64,000 nt of DNA from Mycobacterium botniense (GTDB taxonomy: Bacteria > Actinomycetota > Actinomycetes > Mycobacteriales > Mycobacteriaceae). A model generated the notes under the pieces. It made no database searches. It was not told the DNA's origin and saw only the letters and a program-made list of their open reading frames with translations. This document shows, one piece after another, positions 8,430 to 17,761 of this stretch. Within the stretch, counting starts at the first letter, position 1. Each line of letters opens with the position of its first letter. The stretch is taken from NCBI RefSeq assembly GCF_010723305.1, contig NZ_BLKW01000002.1, positions 248,001 through 312,000 on the forward strand, in the 5' to 3' direction. A program made the position numbers and the translations under genes.

Positions 8430-9982
8430 CCGAGAATCCGAACGCGCCGGCCGCCCGGCTGCCGACCGCCGACGAGCTGCGCACGCGGGTGCTGCGCGTC
8501 TTCGACGTGATCGGCGCCGCCGGATCAGCGGCCGCCCGGCTCGGCGAACCGGGGGGACAGGGGTTGCCGGCCGGCACGCCGATCACCGGCGACGTGTTGT
8601 TCACCGTCGCGCAAACCGATGACGCCGACTGTGTGATATCCGATGCGGCACAAGCTTTTCCGGTTTGGCGCGCTACCCCGGCGCCGGTGCGCGGTGCGCT
8701 CGTCGGCCGTCTGTGCGAGCTGCTGCGCACCTACCGGAACGCTCTGGCGGGGCTGGTGACGGTCGAGGTGGGCAAGATCACCTCCGAAGCGCTGGGCGAA
8801 GTGCAGGAGATGATCGACGTCTGCCAGTTCGCGGTGGGCCTGTCCCGCCAGCTCTACGGGCGCACCATCGCCTCCGAGCGCCCGGGACATCGGCTGCTGG
8901 AGACCTGGCATCCGCTCGGTGTGGTCGGGGTGATCACCGCGTTCAACTTCCCGGTGGCGGTGTGGGCGTGGAACACCGCGGTCGCCCTGGTGTGCGGGGA
9001 CACCGTGGTGTGGAAACCCTCCGAGCTGACCCCGTTGACGGCGCTGGCCTGCCATGCCCTGGCGGTCCGGGCCGCCCATGATGTCGGTGCGCCGCCGCAG
9101 GTCGCCGGCCTGCTGCTGGGCGGGCGCGACGTCGGCGCACAGCTGGTCGATGACCCGCGCGTCGCGTTGCTGTCGGCGACCGGCTCGGTGCGGATGGGCC
9201 GGCAGGTCGGTCCCCGCGTCGCCGCACGTTTCGGCCGGGTGCTGCTGGAGTTGGGCGGCAACAATGCCGCCATTGTCACGCCCGCGGCCGACCTGGACCT
9301 GGCGGTGCGGGCCATAGTGTTCGCCGCGGCCGGCACCTGCGGGCAGCGCTGCACCACGCTACGCCGGCTGATCGTGCACCACTCGGTGGCCGAGGAGGTG
9401 GTGCAGCGCATCGTCTCGGCCTACCGGCAGCTGCGCATCGGGGATCCGTCGCAGCAGGGCACGCTGGTCGGCCCGTTGATCCACGAGCGGGCCTACCGCG
9501 ACATGGTGGGCGCGCTGCAGCAGGCGGCCGCCGACGGCGGCGAGGTCATCGGCGGCGAGCGCCACCTCGCCGGGCTGTGCGAGAGTGCCTACTACGTCGC
9601 GCCCGCGGTGGTGCGGATGCCCGCGCAGACCGCCATCGTGGCCACCGAGACGTTCGCGCCGATCCTCTACGTGCTGACCTACCATGACCTCGATGAGGCG
9701 ATTGCTCTGAATAACGCTGTTCCGCAGGGTCTTTCGTCGGCGATCTTCACCACCGACCTGCGCGAAGCGGAGCGCTTCATCGACGGATCCGACTGCGGGA
9801 TCGTCAACGTCAACATCGGAACATCGGGCGCGGAAATCGGCGGCGCGTTCGGCGGCGAAAAGCACACCGGTGGCGGGCGGGAAGCCGGGTCGGACGCCTG
9901 GAAAACCTATATGCGGCGGGCAACCAACACCATCAACTACTCCGGTGAGATGCCCCTCGCGCAGGGTGTGCAGTTCGGGTAA
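8426..9982 (+). CDS. pcd: Piperideine-6-carboxylate / aminoadipate-semialdehyde dehydrogenase
   Basis: An ALDH-superfamily enzyme of the ALDH7 (antiquitin) type, 518 residues, that oxidises the semialdehyde made by Lat to 2-aminoadipate using NAD(P)+. The catalytic Glu lies in LLELGGNNAA and the nucleophilic Cys in GTCGQRCTTLRR (about residues 285 and 310); the cofactor region reads WHPLGVVGVITAFNFP, and the C-terminus has the family's GAFGGEKHTGGGREAGSDAWKTYMR type ending. Translation is coupled to the preceding DUF1338 gene by a GTGA overlap. The N-terminal 60 residues, rich in Ala/Gly, are a little longer than in other ALDH7 proteins. Confidence 0.95.
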   Translation: MTENPNAPAARLPTADELRTRVLRVFDVIGAAGSAAARLGEPGGQGLPAGTPITGDVLFTVAQTDDADCVISDAAQAFPVWRATPAPVRGALVGRLCELLRTYRNALAGLVTVEVGKITSEALGEVQEMIDVCQFAVGLSRQLYGRTIASERPGHRLLETWHPLGVVGVITAFNFPVAVWAWNTAVALVCGDTVVWKPSELTPLTALACHALAVRAAHDVGAPPQVAGLLLGGRDVGAQLVDDPRVALLSATGSVRMGRQVGPRVAARFGRVLLELGGNNAAIVTPAADLDLAVRAIVFAAAGTCGQRCTTLRRLIVHHSVAEEVVQRIVSAYRQLRIGDPSQQGTLVGPLIHERAYRDMVGALQQAAADGGEVIGGERHLAGLCESAYYVAPAVVRMPAQTAIVATETFAPILYVLTYHDLDEAIALNNAVPQGLSSAIFTTDLREAERFIDGSDCGIVNVNIGTSGAEIGGAFGGEKHTGGGREAGSDAWKTYMRRATNTINYSGEMPLAQGVQFG

Positions 9983-10044
9983 CGTTCGCGCGCGGCGTTT
10001 TCGCCCGCATCGATGTGCTGGGCGAGGCCTCTTATGCTCACGGT

Positions 10045-11085
10045 ATGGCGCAGCGTCGGACGGTCTATGCCACCCATCCGCGCTATACCGACCATGACTT
10101 TCGCGGCCATCCCGAAAACGCAGACCGAATTCGAGCCGTCTGGCGGGGATTAGATGAGAGCGGCTTGAGTGCGCGCATGCAGTCGCTGCAGCCGGAGCCC
10201 GTCGATACCGGTGCCATCCTCGCCGTGCACAGCGCCGAGTATCTCGACATGCTCGGCCGCGTCAGCGCCCTGGATCGCATCACGTTCCTCGACGCCGACA
10301 CCTATGTCGGCCCGGACGCGCTGACGATCGCGCGGTTGTCGGCCGGCGGTGTCGTCGGCGCGGTCGATGCGGTCTTGACCGGACGAGCCGACAACGGGCT
10401 GGCGGCAATCCGCCCGCCGGGGCATCACGCCGTTGCCGATCGGGGCATGGGGTTTTGCCTTCTGGGCAATGTCGCGATCGCCGCGCGCCACGCCCAGACC
10501 CACCACGACGTCGACCGTGTCCTGATCATCGACTACGACGTGCATCACGGCAACGGCACCGAGGCGATGTTTTACGAAGATCCGTCGGTGCTGTACATCT
10601 CGGTGCATCAGCAGCCGCTTTACCCGGGCACCGGCGCAGCCACCGACATCGGTGCCGGCCCGGGCGCGGGATACACCCTCAATATCCCGCTTCCGCCCGC
10701 AAGCGGCGACACCGGCTACGCGACGGTGTTCGATCGGATTGTCTCGGTTGCCGCCGAGCGCTTCGGCCCGCAGTTGATCCTGGTGTCGCTGGGTTTCGAC
10801 GCCTACTGGGCCGACCCGCTCGCCGGGATGCAGCTGACATTGAGCGGCTATTCGCATCTTGCCGCCGAGGTGATGCGGATTGCGCAGCGGTGTTGTGCGG
10901 GCAGGGTGGTTTTCGCGCTGGAAGGCGGCTACCACCCGGATGCGCTCCGTGACGGGGTGAGCAATGTGGCGCGCATCCTGCTCGGCGAGCCCCCGACCGA
11001 TCCGCTGGGCCCACCGCCGCGGCCGCGACCAGAGCCCGACATCTCGGCCGTGGTGTCGACGATCCAATCGCTGCACCGACTCTAA
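10045..11085 (+). CDS. Histone deacetylase-like amidohydrolase
   Basis: A zinc-dependent deacetylase of the HDAC/AcuC/acetylpolyamine amidohydrolase superfamily, 346 residues from the ATG at 10045 (an upstream GTG at 10015 adds 10 unlikely residues). The catalytic set is complete: RPPGHHA (general-base His pair), DYDVHHGNGT (Asp and His zinc ligands), GFDAYWADPL (third ligand) and EGGYHPDAL (transition-state Tyr). Likely substrates are acetyl-lysine or acetylated polyamines. It stands directly after the lysine block on the same strand, with a 62-bp gap. I do not recall this gene at this position in M. tuberculosis, so it may be a local insertion. Confidence 0.88.
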   Translation: MAQRRTVYATHPRYTDHDFRGHPENADRIRAVWRGLDESGLSARMQSLQPEPVDTGAILAVHSAEYLDMLGRVSALDRITFLDADTYVGPDALTIARLSAGGVVGAVDAVLTGRADNGLAAIRPPGHHAVADRGMGFCLLGNVAIAARHAQTHHDVDRVLIIDYDVHHGNGTEAMFYEDPSVLYISVHQQPLYPGTGAATDIGAGPGAGYTLNIPLPPASGDTGYATVFDRIVSVAAERFGPQLILVSLGFDAYWADPLAGMQLTLSGYSHLAAEVMRIAQRCCAGRVVFALEGGYHPDALRDGVSNVARILLGEPPTDPLGPPPRPRPEPDISAVVSTIQSLHRL

Positions 11086-11226
11086 TCCGGCGCCGTCCGG
11101 GGCGGGGCTGCGGGCGCCGGCACACGACATGCGCGGCTCCCCAGGTGCCGGACCGCTGGTCACGATCGTCACATACGCACAACGAAAAAGCGGGGACCAA
11201 AAGCGGAGACCAGTAGTATCGGCGAC

Positions 11227-11883
11227 ATGCGGGCGACACGGCGGCGGCTCTCCCCCGAGGATCGCCGCGCGGAGTTGCTCGCGCTGGGGGCGGAGGTTTT
11301 CGGTCAGCAGCCCTACGACGAGGTCCGTATCGACGAGGTCGCCGAGCGTGCCGGTGTGTCGCGCGCGCTGATGTATCACTATTTCCCCGACAAGCGGTCG
11401 TTTTTTGTGGCGGTCGTGAAGCACCAGGCCGACCAGCTGATCGAGGCCACCAGCCACCTGCCGCTGCCGGGTATGACGCTCTTCGAGGAAGTGCGGACCG
11501 GCGTTCTGGCGTATATGGAGTACCAACAGCAGCATCCGCATTCGGCGTGGGCGGCCTATGTGGGCATCGGGCGCTCAGATCCGGTCCTGCTCGGCATCGA
11601 CGACGAGGCCAAGGATCGCCAGCTAGCGCATATCATGACCCGCATCATCGAGGTCGAAGGTCCCGGAACTGAACTGGATCCGAAGGTCGAGCAGCACCTC
11701 AAGGTGATCGTCTACGGCTGGCTGGCGTTCACTTTCGAGCTGTGCCGGCAGCGGATCATGCACCCGTCCACCGACGCGGGTCAGCTCGCCGACGCCTGCG
11801 CCCACGCGTTGCTGGACGCGGTCGGCCGAGTGCCCGGGATTCCTGCCTCGCTGGCCGACGCCATTGCCCGCGAGCGGCGGTGA
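11227..11883 (+). CDS. TetR/AcrR-family transcriptional repressor
   Basis: A 218-residue one-component regulator. The N-terminal helix-turn-helix is complete (RAELLALGAEVF, then IDEVAERAGVSRALMYHYFPDKRSFFVAVV), and the C-terminal ligand domain is mostly helical with no recognisable signature. It corresponds by position to the TetR gene upstream of lhr in M. tuberculosis. The lhr start is only 19 bp past its stop, so the two are probably cotranscribed, although a repressor of a helicase gene would be unusual and its real target may be its own promoter or a distant gene. Its start is an ATG in the T-poor stretch after a 140-bp gap. Confidence 0.9.
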   Translation: MRATRRRLSPEDRRAELLALGAEVFGQQPYDEVRIDEVAERAGVSRALMYHYFPDKRSFFVAVVKHQADQLIEATSHLPLPGMTLFEEVRTGVLAYMEYQQQHPHSAWAAYVGIGRSDPVLLGIDDEAKDRQLAHIMTRIIEVEGPGTELDPKVEQHLKVIVYGWLAFTFELCRQRIMHPSTDAGQLADACAHALLDAVGRVPGIPASLADAIARERR

Positions 11884-11902
11884 CGCTTGGCACCATGGCG
11901 CA

Positions 11903-14900
11903 GTGAGCACTGCGTCTGCTGACCCGCTGAGCCGGTTCAGCGCCGTGACCCGCGCCTGGTTCGCCACCACCTTCGACGCGCCCACCGCAGCGCAGGCCGG
12001 CGCCTGGGCCGCGATCGCCGACGGTGACCACACGCTGGTGATCGCGCCGACCGGGTCCGGGAAAACCCTGGCGGCATTCCTGTGGGCCATCGACAGCCTG
12101 GCCGGCGCTGCCGAGCGGCGCCCGGGCACCCGGGTGCTGTACGTGTCACCGCTTAAGGCGCTGGCGGTCGACGTCGAGCGCAACCTGCGCGCCCCGCTGG
12201 CCGGGATCAGCCGAATCGCCGAGCAACGCGGCCTGGCCAGGCCGCAGATCAGGGTGGGTGTGCGTTCGGGCGATACTCCGCCGGCGCGGCGCCGGCAACT
12301 CATCGCCGAGCCGCCTGATGTGCTGATCACCACCCCCGAGTCATTGTTTTTACTGCTGACCTCGGCGGCCCGGCGCACCCTCAGCGCCGTGCAGACGGTC
12401 ATCGTCGACGAGGTGCACGCGATTGCCGGCAGCAAACGCGGCGCGCATCTGGCGCTGTCCCTGGAGCGGCTCGATGACCTGCTGCACCGGCCCGCGCAGC
12501 GCATCGGATTGTCGGCCACGGTACGTCCGCCCGAGGAGGTGGCGCGGTTTTTGTGCGGCCAGTCCCCGGCCACCATCGTCATGCCGCCCGCGCCAAAGAC
12601 CATCGAGCTCACCGTGCAAGTGCCGGTCCCCGATATGGGCAACCTGGCCTCCGGCAGCATCTGGCCTGATGTGGAGGCGCGCCTGGCCGACCTGATCGAC
12701 GCACACCAGTCGACGATTGTGTTCGCCAACTCGCGACGACTCGCCGAACGACTCACCGCGCGGCTCAACGAAATTCACGCCGAACGGTGCGGAATCCCGT
12801 CGGCGGCGGGTGCGAACCCCCAGGTGGCCGGCGGTGCGCCCGCCCAGCTGCTGGGCAGCGGCCAAACCTGCGGAGCGCCGCCGGTGCTGGCCCGCGCCCA
12901 TCACGGTTCGATCAGCAAAGAGCAACGCGCCGCCGTTGAAGAGGCTCTCAAACACGGGCAGCTCAAAGCCGTGGTGGCGACCTCGAGCCTGGAGCTGGGC
13001 ATCGATATGGGTGCGGTCGACCTGGTCGTCCAGGTGGGCGCCCCGCCGTCGGTGGCCAGCGGTTTACAGCGCACCGGCCGGGGCGGGCATCAGGTCGGCG
13101 AGGTATCGCGCGGGGTGCTGATCCCTCAGCACCGCACCGAGCTGATCGGCTGCGCGGTGGCCGTGCAGCGCATGCTCGCCGGGCAGATCGAGACAACGAG
13201 GGTGCCCGCCAACCCGCTGGACATCCTGGCCCAGCACACCGTGGCGGCAGCCGCGATGGAACCGCTCAACGCCGACCGGTGGTTCGACACGGTGCGCCGC
13301 AGCGCCCCGTTCGCGACGCTGCCGCGCAGCGCTTTCGAGGGGGTCCTGGACCTGCTGTCTGGTAAGTACCCGTCCACCGCGTTCGCCGAACTGCGGCCGC
13401 GGCTCGTCTACGACCGCGACACCGGCATGGTGACGGCGCGCCCGGGCGCCCAGCGGCTGGCCGTGACGTCGGGCGGCGCAATCCCGGATCGGGGGCTGTT
13501 CAGCGTCTACCTGGCCACCGACTCCGAAAAGCTGTCGCGGGTCGGTGAACTCGATGAGGAGATGGTCTACGAATCGCGGCCCGGTGATGTCATCGCGTTG
13601 GGGGCGACCAGCTGGCGGATTACCGAGATCACCCATGACCGGGTGCTGGTCATACCCGCGCCGGGGCAGCCGGCCCGCCTGCCGTTCTGGCGGGGAGACG
13701 ACGCGGGGCGCCCGGCCGAACTGGGCCGCGCGCTGGGCGCGTTCACCGCCGAGCTAGCCGGCCTCGATCACGACACATTTCAGAGACGCTGCGCCGACGT
13801 GGGTTTCGATGATTACGCGACTGACAATTTGTGGCGGCTGATCGAGGATCAGCGCAGCGCCACAACAGTGGTACCCACCGACACCACACTGGTGGTCGAA
13901 AAGTTCCGCGACGAGTTAGGGGACTGGCGGGTGATCCTGCACTCACCCTACGGGCTGGGGGTGCACGGCCCGCTCGCGCTGGCGGTGAGCCGGCGGCTGC
14001 GGGAACGCTACGGTATCGACGAGAAACCGGCCGCCGCCGACGACGGCATCGTGGTGCGCTTGCCCGACACCGTCCCGGATGCCGACGATCTCGCCGGCAC
14101 GCCTCCGGGCGCCGAGTTGTTCGTCTTCGACCCCGACGAGATCGACGCGATCGTCACCGACGAAGTGGGGGGTTCGGCGCTGTTCGCGGCGCGGTTTCGC
14201 GAATGCGCGGCCCGTGCCCTGCTGCTGCCGCGCCGGCACCCGGGCCGCCGCTCACCGCTGTGGCACCAACGCCAGCGGGCGGCCCGGCTGCTGGACGTGG
14301 CCCGCAACTACCCCGATTTCCCGATGGTGCTGGAGACGGTGCGCGAATGCCTGCAGGACGTGTACGACGTGCCGGCGCTGACCGCCCTGATGGCCGATAT
14401 CGCCGCCCACCGGGTGCGGGTGGTGGAGGCACAGACCGCGACACCGTCACCGTTCGCGGCGTCGCTGCTGTTCGGCTACGTGGGCGCGTTCATCTACGAG
14501 GGCGACAGTCCGCTGGCGGAACGGCGCGCCGCGGCGCTGGCATTGGACACCACCTTGCTGGCCGAGCTGCTCGGCCGGGTGGAGCTGTGCGAGCTGCTCG
14601 ACCCGAAGGTCGTCGCCGCCACCGCGCGCCAGCTGCAGCATCTGTCGGGCGATCGGCAGGCACGTGACGCCGAAGGTGTCGCGGATCTGCTGCGGCTGCT
14701 GGGGCCGCTCACCGCGGAGGAGGTCGCCGCCCGATCCGCCGCCGACGATGTCGGCGGCTGGCTGGAGGGTTTACGAGCCGCCAAGCGCGCACTCACCGTG
14801 TCGTTTGCCGGCCGCCGCTGGTGGGTGGCCGTCGAGGACCTCGGCCGGCTGCGCGACGGAGTGGGGGTGGCGGTCCCGGTCGGGGTGCCGGCCAGTTTCA

Positions 14901-16453
14901 CTGCGGCCGTCGCCGACCCCCTCGCTGAACTGCTGGGCCGCTACGCGCGCACGCACACCCCGTTCACCACCGCCGATGCCGCCGCCCGATTCGGGCTTGG
15001 GCTGCGGGTCACCGCTGACGTGCTGGGCCGGCTGGCCGCCGATGGGCGGCTGGTGCGCGGTGACTTCGTCAGCGACAAAGCACCCGGGGATCAGTGGTGT
15101 GACGCGGAGGTGCTGCGGATTCTGCGCCGCCGTTCGCTGGCGGCGCTGCGGGCCCAGGTGGAACCGGTCAGCACCGCCGCTTACGCGCGTTTCCTGCCGG
15201 CCTGGCAGCAGGTGGGCTCGGCGAGCACCAGCGGCCCCGACGGGCTGGTCGCCGTCGTCGAGCAGCTCGCCGGGGTCGCGCTGCCGGCCTCGGCGATCGA
15301 ACCGCTGGTGCTGGCGCCGCGGGTCCGTGATTACTCGCCCGCGCTGCTCGACGAGCTGCTGGCGTCGGGGGAGGTCACCTGGTCGGGCGCCGGGACGATC
15401 TCGGGCAGCGACGGCTGGGTCGTGCTGCACCTGAGCGATTCCGCGCCGTTGACGCTGGCAGCGCCCAGCCCGATCGAGTTCACCGACACCCATCGCCGCA
15501 TCCTCGACACCCTGGCCGGTGGCGGCGCCTACTTCTTTCGCCAGCTCATCCAGCCCGGAATCGATCAGGCGTCGCTCAAAGCGGCGCTGTGGGATCTGGT
15601 GTGGGCCGGCTGGGTCACCGGCGACACGTTCGCGCCGGTGCGGGCGATGCTCGGCGCAGGGTTGAGCACCCACACGCGTTCCGTGCCGGCGCACCGGCGC
15701 CGGCACCCGCCGCGGCTGAGCCGGTACCGTGTTGTGCACGCTCAGACCCGCGCCCCTGACCCGACGGTGGCCGGCCGGTGGTCGGCGCTGCCCGAACCCG
15801 AACCGGATTCCACGCTGCGCGCCCACTTCCACGCTGAGCTGTTGTTGAATCGCCACGGTGTGGTGACGAGGGGGGCGGTAGCAGCCGAAGGGATACCCGG
15901 CGGCTTCGCCGCGCTCTACACCGTGCTCAGCGCATTCGAGGACGCCGGCCGCTGCCAGCGCGGCTATTTCATCGAGTCGCTGGGTGGGGCGCAGTTCGCT
16001 GTCGCGTCGACGGTCGACCGGCTGCGCGGCTATGTCGAGGGCATCGACCCGCAGCAGCGGCGATACCAGGCCGTGGTGCTGGCCGCCGCTGACCCGGCCA
16101 ACCCCTACGGGGCGGCTTTACCCTGGCCGGCCCCCGCGTCGCTGAGCACAAGCGGTGCCCGGCCGGGCCGCAAGGCCGGGGCCCTGGTCGTCCTGGTGGA
16201 CGGCGAGCTGGCCTGGTTCCTCGAACGCGGTGGGCGGTCACTGCTGAGCTTCACCGGCGATGCCGAAGCCCACCACGCGGCAGCGGGCGCACTGGCCGGG
16301 CTGGTCGCCGCGCGCCGGGTCGACTCGATTCTCGTCGAGCGCGTCAACGGCGTCCCGGTCCTCGATGCGCGCGCCGATACGGTGAGCCCGGCGGTGGCCG
16401 CGTTATCGGCGGCCGGTTTCGTCCGCACCCCGCGCGGCCTGCGGCTGCGCTAA
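11903..16453 (+). CDS. lhr: Lhr-type superfamily 2 DNA helicase (Lhr-Core + C-terminal domain)
   Basis: A very large helicase of 1516 residues, in line with the 1507-1513 residues of other mycobacterial Lhr proteins; it translocates 3'-to-5' on single-stranded DNA, unwinds RNA:DNA hybrids and belongs to the DNA-damage response. Motif I is APTGSGKT (near residue 45), motif II DEVH (VDEVHAIAG), motif III LSATVRP, and motif VI QRTGRGGHQ; a winged-helix and beta-barrel core follows, then the long C-terminal module made of winged-helix repeats. The GTG at 11903 gives the family length; an upstream ATG at 11864 would overlap the TetR gene. Nei2 follows after 18 bp, as in M. tuberculosis, which suggests a DNA repair operon. 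Confidence 0.96.
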   Translation: MSTASADPLSRFSAVTRAWFATTFDAPTAAQAGAWAAIADGDHTLVIAPTGSGKTLAAFLWAIDSLAGAAERRPGTRVLYVSPLKALAVDVERNLRAPLAGISRIAEQRGLARPQIRVGVRSGDTPPARRRQLIAEPPDVLITTPESLFLLLTSAARRTLSAVQTVIVDEVHAIAGSKRGAHLALSLERLDDLLHRPAQRIGLSATVRPPEEVARFLCGQSPATIVMPPAPKTIELTVQVPVPDMGNLASGSIWPDVEARLADLIDAHQSTIVFANSRRLAERLTARLNEIHAERCGIPSAAGANPQVAGGAPAQLLGSGQTCGAPPVLARAHHGSISKEQRAAVEEALKHGQLKAVVATSSLELGIDMGAVDLVVQVGAPPSVASGLQRTGRGGHQVGEVSRGVLIPQHRTELIGCAVAVQRMLAGQIETTRVPANPLDILAQHTVAAAAMEPLNADRWFDTVRRSAPFATLPRSAFEGVLDLLSGKYPSTAFAELRPRLVYDRDTGMVTARPGAQRLAVTSGGAIPDRGLFSVYLATDSEKLSRVGELDEEMVYESRPGDVIALGATSWRITEITHDRVLVIPAPGQPARLPFWRGDDAGRPAELGRALGAFTAELAGLDHDTFQRRCADVGFDDYATDNLWRLIEDQRSATTVVPTDTTLVVEKFRDELGDWRVILHSPYGLGVHGPLALAVSRRLRERYGIDEKPAAADDGIVVRLPDTVPDADDLAGTPPGAELFVFDPDEIDAIVTDEVGGSALFAARFRECAARALLLPRRHPGRRSPLWHQRQRAARLLDVARNYPDFPMVLETVRECLQDVYDVPALTALMADIAAHRVRVVEAQTATPSPFAASLLFGYVGAFIYEGDSPLAERRAAALALDTTLLAELLGRVELCELLDPKVVAATARQLQHLSGDRQARDAEGVADLLRLLGPLTAEEVAARSAADDVGGWLEGLRAAKRALTVSFAGRRWWVAVEDLGRLRDGVGVAVPVGVPASFTAAVADPLAELLGRYARTHTPFTTADAAARFGLGLRVTADVLGRLAADGRLVRGDFVSDKAPGDQWCDAEVLRILRRRSLAALRAQVEPVSTAAYARFLPAWQQVGSASTSGPDGLVAVVEQLAGVALPASAIEPLVLAPRVRDYSPALLDELLASGEVTWSGAGTISGSDGWVVLHLSDSAPLTLAAPSPIEFTDTHRRILDTLAGGGAYFFRQLIQPGIDQASLKAALWDLVWAGWVTGDTFAPVRAMLGAGLSTHTRSVPAHRRRHPPRLSRYRVVHAQTRAPDPTVAGRWSALPEPEPDSTLRAHFHAELLLNRHGVVTRGAVAAEGIPGGFAALYTVLSAFEDAGRCQRGYFIESLGGAQFAVASTVDRLRGYVEGIDPQQRRYQAVVLAAADPANPYGAALPWPAPASLSTSGARPGRKAGALVVLVDGELAWFLERGGRSLLSFTGDAEAHHAAAGALAGLVAARRVDSILVERVNGVPVLDARADTVSPAVAALSAAGFVRTPRGLRLR

Positions 16454-16471
16454 CCCGAGCGCCGGCCAGCG

Positions 16472-17230
16472 ATGCCTGAAGGCGACACGGTGTGGCGCAC
16501 CGCCGCCACCCTGCGGCGGGCGCTCGCCGGTCGCACGCTGACCCGCTGCGATATCCGGGTGCCGCGGTTCGCGACCGTCGACCTCACCGGGCAGGTGGTC
16601 GATGAGGTGCTCAGCCGGGGCAAACACCTGTTCCTGCGCATCGGCCCGGCCAGCATCCACTCGCATCTGAAAATGGACGGCAGCTGGCGCGTCACCCGCG
16701 CCGGGCCGCTGCCTGCGGATCACCGAATCCGGGTCATCCTGGACGCCGCCGATGTCCGGGCCGTTGGCATCGACCTGGGTGTGCTGGAGATCCTCGAACG
16801 AGACCGCGACCAGCATGTCGTCGCGCATCTGGGACCTGACCTGCTCGGTGAGGACTGGGACCCCACACGCGCCGCCGCCAACCTCACCATCGACCCCGAC
16901 CGGCCGATCGCTGAGGCGCTGCTGGACCAGCGGGTGCTGGCCGGGATCGGCAACGTCTACTGCACCGAGCTGTGTTTCGTCACCGGAAACCTGCCGACCG
17001 CGCCGGTCAGCGCCGTTGCCGATCCGTTACGGCTGGTAGAGCTGGCGCGAGCGATGTTATGGGCCAACCGTCGACGCTGGAGCCGCTGCACCACCGGTGA
17101 CACTCGCGCCGGCCGCCGGCTCTGGGTGTACGGGCGCGCTGGGCAGCCCTGCCGTCGCTGCGGCACGCTGATCAGCCGAGACACCACCGGCGAGCGGGTG
17201 ACATTCTGGTGTCCGTCCTGCCAGCGTTAG
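16472..17230 (+). CDS. nei: Endonuclease VIII-type DNA glycosylase Nei2
   Basis: A Fpg/Nei-family bifunctional glycosylase/AP lyase of 252 residues that removes oxidised pyrimidines. The N-terminus MPEGDTVWR supplies Pro2 (the Schiff-base nucleophile) and Glu3; the H2TH region is [18 protein letters not shown]; the C-terminal zinc finger CRRCGTL ... CPSC ends the protein. It starts 18 bp after lhr on the same strand. Confidence 0.94.
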   Translation: MPEGDTVWRTAATLRRALAGRTLTRCDIRVPRFATVDLTGQVVDEVLSRGKHLFLRIGPASIHSHLKMDGSWRVTRAGPLPADHRIRVILDAADVRAVGIDLGVLEILERDRDQHVVAHLGPDLLGEDWDPTRAAANLTIDPDRPIAEALLDQRVLAGIGNVYCTELCFVTGNLPTAPVSAVADPLRLVELARAMLWANRRRWSRCTTGDTRAGRRLWVYGRAGQPCRRCGTLISRDTTGERVTFWCPSCQR

Positions 17231-17462
17231 CCCGGCGAACGGCGGGAATGCGAACGTGTTTACCGGATCGTGAAGTGTCGGCCAGCTTGCCGCTGCCGGC
17301 GCCACGTAAACTTGGGAGCGGCGCCCACCCGGTCTGCCGCACGTCCGGTTGCCGGCCGGGGTGGTGGGGCGCGATGGCTTTCGCAGTGCTCACTGGCGAG
17401 CGGTGCGCATCGGAAATCTCCACCCGCATCAGGAGAACGACCCGACTTGTGAAGGACTCACC

Positions 17463-17714
17463 ATGACAACACTGCAGGACCGCATCGGCAAATCACTGGC
17501 CGATTTCACCGGGGTTGACTTTTTGCGGGCACGCGCCTGCGCGGTGGCGCAGACCGTGGCGCGCAGCCTGCAACCCCGGCACCCCGAGCCGGAGCACACC
17601 GAGCCGGATGCCCAGCCCGACCGGCATCAGAGGGATCCCGCGCCGACCGAGCTCGATGTGCCCGCGCCACACAGCCACCTGCCGCGGATCCCGCGCGGTG
17701 TCGAGCGCTGCTGA
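17463..17714 (+). CDS. Small Pro/His-rich hypothetical protein
   Basis: 83 residues from the ATG at 17463, preceded by GAAGGA 8 nt upstream. The N-terminal 38 residues form a plausible amphipathic helix (LQDRIGKSLADFTGVDFLRARACAVAQTVARSL); the rest is disordered and rich in Pro, Glu, Asp and His (PEHTEPDAQPDRHQRDP). No membrane segment, and one Cys as the last residue. I do not recognise the family. It stands alone between nei and the convergent pseudouridine synthase. The 230 bp upstream show no clear promoter. M. tuberculosis has lpqC and atsB hereabouts, which are missing. Confidence 0.6.
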   Translation: MTTLQDRIGKSLADFTGVDFLRARACAVAQTVARSLQPRHPEPEHTEPDAQPDRHQRDPAPTELDVPAPHSHLPRIPRGVERC

Positions 17715-17761
17715 CGCTCAGCACCCCCGGTCCGGCACCACCGTGAGTCCCGGACCCCGCC

